Positions 1 to 6,411 of a stretch of DNA of 16,421 nt are shown piece by piece. The notes beneath the pieces were generated by a model that saw only the letters and a program-made list of their open reading frames with translations, was not told where the DNA came from and did not search any database. Numbering within the stretch: the stretch's first letter is position 1; each line of letters opens with the position of its first letter. Location: NCBI GenBank assembly GCA_050261415.1, contig JBLNDG010000086.1:1-16421 (forward strand). Reading direction: 5' to 3'. This DNA comes from JBLNDG01 sp050261415 (GTDB lineage: Bacteria > Bacillota > Clostridia > Lutisporales > Lutisporaceae). The position numbers were made by a program, and so were the translations under genes.

Positions 1-239
1 ACAACAACCCGGCATATGACAAGCTTATTAAAGATGCAAAGGCTGAGCCTGACAAGGCAAAGAAATTTGCAATGATGAGACAGGCAGAAGACATGCTTAT
101 GGAAGATATGCCAATAGGTCCTCTGTATTGGAGATATAGGGACTACGGAGTCAGGGAGTATGTAAAGAACTTTACAAGAGACGGTTTCGCACCTGATATC
201 CAGTTCATATATGCTTACATCGAAGGTAAAAACAAGTAA
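1..239 (+). CDS. Oligopeptide ABC transporter substrate-binding protein, C-terminal end (partial)
   Basis: Only the last 78 codons are present, read in the third frame and ending at TAA 237-239; the start lies outside the window. The visible protein begins NNPAYDKLIKDAKAEPD, then has a helix with MMRQAEDMLMEDMPIGPLYW and ends FIYAYIEGKNK. The pattern of an (A/E)xxLmxDMPIgPLYW segment followed by a short beta-rich tail is typical of the C-terminal lobe of family 5 solute-binding proteins (OppA/DppA type). These lipoproteins deliver peptides to an ABC importer on the outer face of the membrane. A strong terminator follows at 285-316, so this is the last gene of its unit. The substrate cannot be told from this fragment. 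Family assignment is by recognition of the motif, not by a search. Confidence 0.8.
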   Translation, partial: NNPAYDKLIKDAKAEPDKAKKFAMMRQAEDMLMEDMPIGPLYWRYRDYGVREYVKNFTRDGFAPDIQFIYAYIEGKNK

Positions 240-284
240 TAGCTTTGTATAGGAATATACATTAATTCATAACCCTTTATTTAG

Positions 285-316
285 CTGCCGGCTGTTGCCG
301 GCAGTTTCTCTCTTTT
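285..316 (+). terminator. Rho-independent terminator after the peptide-binding protein gene
   Basis: Perfect 8-bp stem CTGCCGGC (285-292) / GCCGGCAG (297-304) with loop TGTT, followed by a pyrimidine tract TTTCTCTCTTTT. It lies 45 nt after the stop codon. Confidence 0.85.
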
Positions 317-377
317 ATAACGAATAGACTGGCATATATTCCACATTAATTTGTTATGCTCCGTCAATGAGTTTTAT

Positions 378-421
378 GAAAGGCTTCCTTGATTGTTAAA
401 ACGTTTCAATAGAAGCCTTTC
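378..421. repeat. 44-nt hairpin repeat, copy 1
   Basis: A perfect 10-bp stem GAAAGGCTTC (378-387) / GAAGCCTTTC (412-421) encloses a 24-nt loop. The loop contains a secondary TTGA (389-392) / TCAA (406-409) pairing and the 8-nt palindrome AAACGTTT (399-406). A second copy with the same stem and loop lengths lies at 2367-2410, and similarity extends some 35-40 nt to the left of each. There is no T-run on either side, so this copy is a poor terminator. Confidence 0.75.
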
Positions 422-445
422 TTATAAAAATGTATTTAAAATAAT

Positions 446-474
446 TACATTTTCCTGTAAAATTAATATATAAT
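446..474 (+). promoter_or_regulatory. Possible sigma-A promoter for the 545-2200 gene
   Basis: A perfect TATAAT lies at 469-474, 70 nt before the GTG start. The best hexamer 17 nt upstream is TTACAT at 446-451, a weak -35. It sits between repeat copy 1 and the gene, in an AT-rich stretch where chance -10 boxes are common. Confidence 0.4.
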
Positions 475-544
475 TACCTCAGCACAAAGGCCAGGTTTCG
501 TATAAATCCGAATCCTAATTGATCATTAACGGGGGTTAAGCAGA

Positions 545-2200
545 GTGAAAAAGTACAGTGTGTTGGCTTTCTTACTATTCGTGACCGTATTGTTATCCAT
601 AGTTGTTTTTCACAGCAGCATGAATTTGGTGGAAAGAACTACTCCTCCTTCTGAAATGTGGGGTAGAGATATGACCGTTGGTGAAACGGACTTCAGAAAA
701 ATACCCACAGAATATGTAGAAGGCAACTATCTGAATTTAATATATGCAAGCGCTGACAGCTTTCAGAAGGTATTGGTAGACAGCAAAGGCGTTATCGCAA
801 ATTCCGAAACAATTAGGATAAAGGGGTATGAGCCCACAAAGCTTGTAAAGTACCAAAGCCTGAACAATTTATTGTTCTGGACAGAAAATTACGATCTATA
901 TTATAGCGACCTGGAAAGCAGGGAACGAACCAAGGTTAAGCTGCTTTCGGAGGTACAGGATTTTGAATTGACCGGAAACAACAATGAACTGCTTATTTCT
1001 GTTGCTGAAAAAGATAAACTGGCAGTGTACGGTTTTTCAGGGGGTGTCATTTCTAAATTATCGGAAGATACGCCGGTAAGTAATATTTATTATATCGATG
1101 CAGCAAAGGATAATAGCGGCAGTTTGTTTATTGCCGGGGTATCAAGGCTTAGTCCGACTGATTATGAGCTTAGGCTTTTTAGCTTTGAAACCGGAACCGG
1201 AAAACTGACTGAGAGAATATCACCGGCTATAATTGAGAATATGTACACAACCAGGGAAGGTTCCAACTCCATCAATAATTTGCAGGTAGCCTTTGACAAC
1301 AAGGATATATATGTTTTTTACGAAATTGGGAAAAACAGCAGCCAGGGGATGGTTGCCAGGACTTATATTGGAAGGCTCCCCAAAAACCAACAGGGGATAG
1401 CACGTGTCAATTTTGACAGACTAATGCTGAATAATGAAAGCGCTGATAAAGAAGTTTATATATCTTCACTTAGTTGTGCAGATGGAAAGTCTGGTAAACT
1501 ACATGCCGTAATCATAACCCCTCTAAAAGCATCAGTAAAGAGGGAAGGCTCTGAACTCATGTTTATAACTATTGAAGAGGGTAAAGTCGTATATCAGAGC
1601 ATTGTCTCAAATACAGGAGCATGGAACAGGTTTGCCATACTGGAAAAGATAGATGGGGATTATATGGCTACATTCCTGCAAACCTTGGGAGGTATCCAAT
1701 TCAGAATAAATGTCGCGGGAACAGGAGCTGAATTCAAAAAGAACCTGAACAAGATAACCTTTGATGACATAAAATATTCTGTTATGGATACCGTGGGCAG
1801 CTATGTGTTTTCATTTTTTTCTATTTTTATTAACCTGCTTGTATCGGCCCCGTTGCTCTTTTGGCCGATAGCGGTAGACTTCTTTGAATGGAGGACTTTC
1901 TTAAGGAAGCCATTGCTTACATTGCATATTGGTGTTGTTATTGAGGCATCTGCAATGTATTTCAGCATTATGAGGGTATATGCAAACTCAGAATCCGTTT
2001 CATTCATGCCCCCTATACTGCAGCACCCTTTTTCTCCGCTTGCAGTTTTGCTGATAACAACCCTGTTCTCATATATAATTGTAAGGTTATTCAGGAAGGA
2101 CAGGGTGGACATGAGCTATTTCCCCGAACTCGCACTTTTTATGCTGGTGCATAATGTTTTTGTATATTTCCTTTATACAGCGTATATCGCCAGATTCTAA
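545..2200 (+). CDS. Hypothetical membrane protein: N-terminal anchor, beta-rich external domain, four C-terminal helices
   Basis: I do not recognise this 551-aa protein. It starts at GTG 545, with GGGGGT at 531-536 as a weak ribosome binding site. Residues 5-24 form an uncleaved-looking signal anchor. Residues about 30-415 are rich in short hydrophobic strands separated by turns (for example NNLLFWTENYDLYYSDLE, then a strand with LLISVAEKDKLAVYGF), which suggests a beta-propeller or similar repeat fold outside the membrane. Four hydrophobic helices follow at about 420-446, 456-478, 496-515 and 527-548, so the C terminus forms a small membrane domain. The gene stands alone: a terminator follows at 2258-2306, and hairpin repeats flank it at 378-421 and 2367-2410. 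A sensor or envelope-assembly role would fit the architecture, but nothing in the sequence shows it. Confidence 0.8.
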   Translation: MKKYSVLAFLLFVTVLLSIVVFHSSMNLVERTTPPSEMWGRDMTVGETDFRKIPTEYVEGNYLNLIYASADSFQKVLVDSKGVIANSETIRIKGYEPTKLVKYQSLNNLLFWTENYDLYYSDLESRERTKVKLLSEVQDFELTGNNNELLISVAEKDKLAVYGFSGGVISKLSEDTPVSNIYYIDAAKDNSGSLFIAGVSRLSPTDYELRLFSFETGTGKLTERISPAIIENMYTTREGSNSINNLQVAFDNKDIYVFYEIGKNSSQGMVARTYIGRLPKNQQGIARVNFDRLMLNNESADKEVYISSLSCADGKSGKLHAVIITPLKASVKREGSELMFITIEEGKVVYQSIVSNTGAWNRFAILEKIDGDYMATFLQTLGGIQFRINVAGTGAEFKKNLNKITFDDIKYSVMDTVGSYVFSFFSIFINLLVSAPLLFWPIAVDFFEWRTFLRKPLLTLHIGVVIEASAMYFSIMRVYANSESVSFMPPILQHPFSPLAVLLITTLFSYIIVRLFRKDRVDMSYFPELALFMLVHNVFVYFLYTAYIARF

Positions 2201-2257
2201 TGGAAGAACCCAATTGCAGACCGAAATATGCTGTCGAATATTGCCCAGGAAATTATG

Positions 2258-2306
2258 AGCTTTAAATAGGATAGATGTTCTATGGAAATCCTGTTTAAGG
2301 CTTTTT
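2258..2306 (+). terminator. Rho-independent terminator of the membrane protein gene
   Basis: A 15-bp stem with two G-U pairs is formed by AGCTTTAAATAGGAT (2258-2272) and ATCCTGTTTAAGGCT (2288-2302). The loop is 15 nt and the 3' arm runs into TTTTT (2302-2306). Confidence 0.75.
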
Positions 2307-2366
2307 ATAATGCATAGGAAAGTATAAATTTCCTTAATGTAACACTTTCCGTTAAATGCATTTCAT

Positions 2367-2410
2367 AAAAGGCTTCCTTGACTATTAAAGTACTTCAATC
2401 GAAGCCTTTT
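2367..2410. repeat. 44-nt hairpin repeat, copy 2; probable bidirectional terminator
   Basis: A perfect 10-bp stem AAAAGGCTTC (2367-2376) / GAAGCCTTTT (2401-2410) with a 24-nt loop matches copy 1 (378-421). The loop palindrome here is AAGTACTT (2388-2395) instead of AAACGTTT. T-runs leave both sides (TTTTTT at 2407-2412 on plus; TTTT at 2370-2367 on minus), so it can end transcription in both directions. It overlaps the last codons and stop of the minus-strand small gene at 2395-2535. Confidence 0.75.
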
Positions 2411-2535
2411 TTACTTTTCTTTTCAATATAGAATTCACAACCTTTATTGGTGGTGTTGGAAAGAACACCTACAGACTCGAGAGTACAAATTCCGTTTTTT
2501 TGATGGAGACACTTTTCTGCACAGTTTATCAGCAT
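2395..2535 (-). CDS. Small four-cysteine protein (46 aa)
   Basis: This minus-strand frame could be read from much further upstream, but I take the start at the ATG of MLINCAEKCLHQKNGIC because AAGGAGG lies 11 nt before it. Four cysteines at residues 5, 9, 17 and 33, plus His11, follow the pattern C-x3-C-x7-C-x15-C, ending GCEFYIEKK. This resembles short (about 50 aa) cysteine-rich proteins of clostridia, often of unknown function and sometimes annotated, without good support, as hydroxymyristoyl-ACP dehydratase. Metal binding, probably zinc, is inferred from the cysteine spacing. Its last codons and stop lie inside hairpin repeat copy 2, which probably also terminates it. It is divergent from the gene starting near 2662. 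The function is unknown. Confidence 0.6.
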   Translation of the reverse strand: MLINCAEKCLHQKNGICTLESVGVLSNTTNKGCEFYIEKKSKKGFD

Positions 2536-2661
2536 CGGAATAAATCCCTCCTTGAACAATGATATGTGAAGTGTACGTGCTGCTTTTACTATAAATAGTT
2601 TTCTCAAAAAAGCGGAAACTAATGTAGGCAGGCTGAAGGTAAAATTAAGAAAAGACAGAGG

Positions 2662-3339
2662 GTGTTGGTTATTATATTTCAGGATTTTGCGGGTGAAGGT
2701 TATGTGTATCATATAGTGAATATTATTGACCTGAAAAAAACAATGAGCGAGGGGATAAGATATGATGACAAAAAGACATATGCCAGCAAGTATTATGATT
2801 TTCATTCGTACCTCGACTCATACAAGCCATTAGGTATTCCTGAATGGGTAGAACGGAAAAAAGCTATTTTTACGAGCTTCAATTTTAAGAATAATCATAC
2901 TTGGCATTCGCACAGTGCTGTATTAAGGGTCCGGATTGAAAAAAGCAGATGCTGGGTGTGCAATGAGAATATTGCAAACTTCATATATGAGCCTTTTATA
3001 CTGCAGCATATGGCAGAATTCGGCAGCGCCGGCAGTTACATATCCGGTAACGGGCTGAAAATAGTGCAGGAATACTGGAATACATCACTAAGTTATATTG
3101 AAAACCTGGAAAAAAGATATGACAAAAGGGAGGGTTATGATGCGGAAATACTTGTATTGCATGATATTCCTCCCCAGAATATAGAGTGCCTGTATATTAT
3201 TTCCGACCACAAGATGATGACATTTAAAGAATGGCAGGATGTATTCAAACCTGAAAATACTTGCCTTTCCATTCAATACAGCAAATATTTGCAGCCTAAA
3301 AGCACTACATCTGCCTGGAATACATCAGGTTCACAATAA
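2662..3339 (+). CDS. DarT-like ADP-ribosyltransferase-fold protein (putative)
   Basis: A 225-aa protein. GTG 2662 gives the longest frame; GTG 2704, just before YHIV and preceded by GGTGAAGGT, is a plausible later start. The N terminus reads VYHIVNIIDLKKTMSEGI (His17), matching the H-x-(T/V)-x-x-x-L-x-x-x-x-x-x-G NAD-binding opening of DarT/DUF4433-type ADP-ribosyltransferases. Next comes KKAIFTSFNF (67-76) and strand AVLRVRI (86-92). Near residues 158-178, GYDAEILVLHDIPPQNIECL resembles the AExLVxxxxPxxxI element that carries the catalytic glutamate (Glu162 here). These matches are by eye, and the target would be DNA, RNA or protein. No DarG macrodomain gene is adjacent. The last 22 codons overlap the convergent gene and look like non-conserved tail. 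If not an ADP-ribosyltransferase it is a hypothetical protein. Confidence 0.6.
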   Translation: MLVIIFQDFAGEGYVYHIVNIIDLKKTMSEGIRYDDKKTYASKYYDFHSYLDSYKPLGIPEWVERKKAIFTSFNFKNNHTWHSHSAVLRVRIEKSRCWVCNENIANFIYEPFILQHMAEFGSAGSYISGNGLKIVQEYWNTSLSYIENLEKRYDKREGYDAEILVLHDIPPQNIECLYIISDHKMMTFKEWQDVFKPENTCLSIQYSKYLQPKSTTSAWNTSGSQ

Positions 3340-4640
3340 TATTTTCTTTTGCTTACTTTAGTCTCAAAGGACTTGGAGAACACCGGAGCCATGCTCTTTT
3401 CTACAGTTCCGAAGTTCGGGAGAGCTACTTTCTCTTTCTGAAGTATAGGATAGGACTGGCTGTTGAATATTTTGCTGTTCATCACTGCAGAGCTGTAAAA
3501 AGCAGACAATTGCCTGTCAACATGCATGAAAAGGTCAGGGTCTGTCTGACAGCTTCTTAAAGCTTTTAGTGCTGAAAAGATACAGCCTATATCCCTGATG
3601 GAAAACCTTTGTTTGTTTTTGCTGGTTGTAATGAACAGGCCGATACCGCCGTCCCAATACGAGTCAATCCGGTCATACAACTTCATGTAAGCATTGCGAT
3701 ACTCCTCAATGCAATTAATTTGATAAAGTCTTATAAAACAATTCATGCAATTGCATAACGTGATAAAGGAACTTCCTTCGTCGTTTCCTGAGTTTCTTGC
3801 AATATCTCCGCTCTTATGAATGCGCTCATAAAGCTCCAAGCCTATTATATTAACCGTACTATAGACTAAACTGCCGTACAATTTGATATTGTTGAGTATT
3901 GAGAGCAAACTCAGGCAAATAACCGCCAGATCCCTGGAACTGATATCATTAACGCTTTCTACTACATTTTCACAGATAATAGGTAAAATTTCCAACCCCT
4001 TTTCAAACTTGGCACACAAGCTGGTGTCGTAGCATTCACTGGTACTCACCAGCTTTATTACCGATGACAATGCTTCTGCTGCAAGGAATTGTACTTTAAG
4101 GTCGGGGTTTTCTGTGTTAATTATTATCCTGTACTCGCCATAAGAGTTTTCTCCTGTATCTTCACCCTGATAATAGAAATCGCCTATCCGGAGAAAGTCA
4201 AGCAGGAAGTTAGCTTGTTTGATAGAGCTTGTGCCCAGACAGTAGGTAATAAAATCCTTATGGTCCAAAAGAAATTCACTGCTTTGAATAACCGGCACAA
4301 GAGCAGTCATGCAGTATATTGAGTAACATAACACATCTGGTTCTATGACCCTCTTTACTTTTCTGTTATCCCAGTGAAAGGCCTTGAAATCAAAAGGCGG
4401 CTCAGGATTACCCGCATAGAACGGCATGCACTTTCTGTAAAGGGAGGACATGAACATTATATTTTTTGGCATTTCATTTTCTTTAGTACCCTTTAAGAGT
4501 TTATATATCATATTAAGCTCATGTTCGTGAGGCATTTCAATATTGCCGCAGCCTGAAAGCAGGCAGAAGGAGACTGCATTCAGATAAACCATATAGTTGC
4601 ACTGGTTTATTATGTCTGGATATGAGAAGTCAAAATTCAT
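3273..4640 (-). CDS. Hypothetical helical protein (455 aa)
   Basis: I do not recognise a family with confidence. The start ATG at 4640-4638 is preceded by GGGTGGTG, and the stop is TGA at 3275-3273. No signal peptide or membrane helix is visible. The protein is mostly helical, with many cysteines (about 20) and repeated hydrophobic helices such as LAVICLSLLSILNN (238-251). The segment YWDGGIGLF (328-336), followed by an RDIGCIFSALKAL helix, recalls the DGGxG turns of alpha/alpha-toroid enzymes (cyclases and related hydrolases), but this is inference. The C terminus KYYCEPDVFQADVVLLGCK (433-451) is compact and looks conserved, so the 3' end is real. It overlaps the convergent plus-strand gene by 67 nt. 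It is divergent from the transporter operon at 4892, with a 251-nt shared upstream region. Confidence 0.75.
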   Translation of the reverse strand: MNFDFSYPDIINQCNYMVYLNAVSFCLLSGCGNIEMPHEHELNMIYKLLKGTKENEMPKNIMFMSSLYRKCMPFYAGNPEPPFDFKAFHWDNRKVKRVIEPDVLCYSIYCMTALVPVIQSSEFLLDHKDFITYCLGTSSIKQANFLLDFLRIGDFYYQGEDTGENSYGEYRIIINTENPDLKVQFLAAEALSSVIKLVSTSECYDTSLCAKFEKGLEILPIICENVVESVNDISSRDLAVICLSLLSILNNIKLYGSLVYSTVNIIGLELYERIHKSGDIARNSGNDEGSSFITLCNCMNCFIRLYQINCIEEYRNAYMKLYDRIDSYWDGGIGLFITTSKNKQRFSIRDIGCIFSALKALRSCQTDPDLFMHVDRQLSAFYSSAVMNSKIFNSQSYPILQKEKVALPNFGTVEKSMAPVFSKSFETKVSKRKYYCEPDVFQADVVLLGCKYLLY

Positions 4641-4700
4641 TCAAACACCACCCGGTAATATTCATTGCTATATATTTATGCAGGAAGACTGAAGTATAAA

Positions 4701-4728
4701 ACCAAATAATCTTGTCTATCACCAAATA
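4701..4728. promoter_or_regulatory. Direct repeats in a divergent intergenic region, possible operator
   Basis: ACCAAATA occurs at 4701-4708 and again at 4721-4728, exactly 20 bp apart, which places both on the same face of the helix. The pair lies between the minus-strand gene (start 4640) and the promoter at 4753-4780. It could bind an activator or repressor of either side; no regulator gene is visible in the window. Confidence 0.3.
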
Positions 4729-4752
4729 GAGTACATGCATAAAAAAGTAGAA

Positions 4753-4780
4753 TTACACTGAAAAAAATATATTGTATAAT
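4753..4780 (+). promoter_or_regulatory. Promoter of the transporter-peptidase-deacylase operon
   Basis: TTACAC (4753-4758), a 16-nt spacer and TATAAT (4775-4780). It is the best sigma-A-like site before the gene at 4892 and implies a leader of about 105 nt. Confidence 0.55.
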
Positions 4781-4830
4781 TATGCAAATGGTGCTAAAAT
4801 AATGATAATTTATACGTATTGAAGGGAGGA

Positions 4831-4857
4831 ATGCGAGGAATGACGGTATTTTCATAG
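4831..4857 (+). other. Possible leader peptide (8 or 5 codons)
   Basis: GAAGGGAGGA (4821-4830) is followed by ATG 4831 and an in-frame ATG 4840, ending at TAG 4855-4857. The peptide would be MRGMTVFS or MTVFS. The second ATG has better spacing from GGGAGG. It sits in the leader of the transporter gene. It has no repeated codon that would suggest classical attenuation, so this may be chance. Confidence 0.2.
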
Positions 4858-4891
4858 ATTATATATAATACTATTAGAAGGAGAAATTAAG

Positions 4892-6313
4892 ATGAACAAC
4901 TCAGCAACAGAATTAAATCAAGAGCCTAAGAAGAAAATCAAAGTTCCCCATGTCTATGTAATCCTGATGGCTATTGTAGCTATTTGCGCACTTCTGACAT
5001 ATATTGTACCGGCAGGTGAATATGCAAGGGTTGAGGGACCTGGGGGGAGAATGATTGTTGACCCTAACACATTTAAGTACATAGCCAGAACCCCTATTAG
5101 CCTTTTCGGCTATCTGGCATCGGTTCCACAGGGTATGGTGGAAGTTGCGGAAATTATATTTTTTATCTTCATCGTCGGGGGGTCATTTACTGTAGTACAA
5201 GCAACCGGCGCTATTGAAGCAGGAATTGGAAGGGTAACAAAGGTAATGGCCGGCAAGGAACGGCTGATAATTCCGATTGTCATGGTTGCCTTTTCACTCG
5301 GAGGGGCTGTTTTCGGAATGGCTGAGGAAACCCTGGCATTCATTCCGATTATGGTAACTCTTGCAATAGCATTAGGATTTGATTCCATAACAGGAGCAGC
5401 AATGGTGCTTGCTGGTGCAGGGGCCGGTTTTAGCGCTGCATTTATGAATCCCTTTACAGTGGGAGTTGCGCAGGGTATAGCTGAGCTTCCGCTGTTTTCC
5501 GGGATGGGGTACAGAATAGTATGTTATGTCTTAATGGTGGGATTAACTGTCGGATTTATGTATTGGTATGCGGGACGTATCAAGAAGGATCCCACTCAAA
5601 GCGTTATGTATGAGTTTGACAAGACTCGTGAAGATGTCCTGGATTTGAATGTTTTAAAGGAATTCACTACAACACATAAAATTGTTTTGTTAATAGTAGT
5701 TGCATCAATTGCCCTTCTTGTATTCGGTGTTATCAAATACGGATGGTATATTAAAGAGATATCCGCACTATTCCTTGGTATGGCTATCTTAACAGGAATT
5801 GTAGGTAAGCTCGGCTTGAATGGTACTGCGGAAAACCTGCTTATAGGGATGACCAACCTGGCCGGGGGTGCATTGGTAGTTGGTTTTGCCAGGGCAATTC
5901 TGGTTGTACTGACTGAAGGACATATTCTTGATACTATACTTTATGGTATTGCGGGAGCGGTTTCTCATTTGCCTTCAATATTTGCAGCACTTGCAATGTA
6001 TGTTTTCCAATGCCTGTTAAACTATGCCATACCTTCCGGAAGTGGACAAGCAGCAGTATCAATGCCGATTATGGCGCCTCTTGCCGATTTAGTTCATGTT
6101 ACACGCCAGACTGCCGTTCTTGCATTCCAGTTTGGCGACGGTATTTCGAATATATTTACTCCTACGTCGGGATATTTTATGGCCGGCCTGGCATTGGCCA
6201 AGATTCCGTGGAACAAATGGGCCAAATGGATTCTTCCGTTGATCCTGTTACAGTATTTACTTGGCGGGATTCTAGTAACAATAGCTCACTTTATGCAATT
6301 TGGTCCATTCTAG
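4892..6313 (+). CDS. YfcC/DcuC-family membrane transporter
   Basis: A 473-aa integral membrane protein with about 12 hydrophobic segments. The N terminus is short, basic and cytoplasmic (KKKIKVPHVYVILMAI), and the first helix ends in TYIVPAGEYAR, a hallmark of the YfcC/C4-dicarboxylate anaerobic carrier family (DcuC-like, also containing ArcD-like exchangers). Other family-like stretches are GGAVFGMAEETLAFIPIM, GAGAGFSAAFMNPFTVGVAQ and, near the C terminus, PSGSGQAAVSMPIMAPLAD. Members move carboxylates, basic amino acids or small peptides by symport or exchange. AAGGAG lies 8 nt before the ATG. Two hydrolases acting on N-acyl or peptide bonds follow, so the likely cargo is an acylated amino acid, a dipeptide or their products; this is inferred from context. 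Confidence 0.88.
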   Translation: MNNSATELNQEPKKKIKVPHVYVILMAIVAICALLTYIVPAGEYARVEGPGGRMIVDPNTFKYIARTPISLFGYLASVPQGMVEVAEIIFFIFIVGGSFTVVQATGAIEAGIGRVTKVMAGKERLIIPIVMVAFSLGGAVFGMAEETLAFIPIMVTLAIALGFDSITGAAMVLAGAGAGFSAAFMNPFTVGVAQGIAELPLFSGMGYRIVCYVLMVGLTVGFMYWYAGRIKKDPTQSVMYEFDKTREDVLDLNVLKEFTTTHKIVLLIVVASIALLVFGVIKYGWYIKEISALFLGMAILTGIVGKLGLNGTAENLLIGMTNLAGGALVVGFARAILVVLTEGHILDTILYGIAGAVSHLPSIFAALAMYVFQCLLNYAIPSGSGQAAVSMPIMAPLADLVHVTRQTAVLAFQFGDGISNIFTPTSGYFMAGLALAKIPWNKWAKWILPLILLQYLLGGILVTIAHFMQFGPF

Positions 6314-6323
6314 ATATTAAGCT

Positions 6324-6370
6324 ATGAGGTAGATACAAGACATTGATGAAATGCCTTGTGGCTGCCTCAT
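6324..6370 (+). promoter_or_regulatory. Nested intercistronic hairpin
   Basis: Outer stem ATGAGGTAG (6324-6332) / CTGCCTCAT (6362-6370) has one G-U pair. Inner stem ACAAGaCAT (6335-6343) / ATGcCTTGT (6351-6359) has one mismatch. It lies between the transporter stop (6313) and the next start (6412). A T-run occurs only at 6387-6392, so it may be an RNA processing or stability element, or a leaky terminator that lowers expression of the hydrolases. Confidence 0.5.
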
Positions 6371-6411
6371 TAAATATTTGTTAAGCTTTTTTATTAGCGA
6401 GGTGAAGAGGG

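Noticed and set aside
388..411. CcpA/LacI-type operator, because the copy 1 loop contains AAAACGTTT
   Set aside because: The central CG is replaced in copy 2 (AGTACT), so the shared feature is the palindrome, not a catabolite operator.
2536..2805. Upstream extension of the minus-strand small gene to a 136-aa frame
   Set aside because: The extension overlaps the divergent gene from 2662, and AAGGAGG lies just before the internal ATG at 2535, which fits a 46-aa protein.
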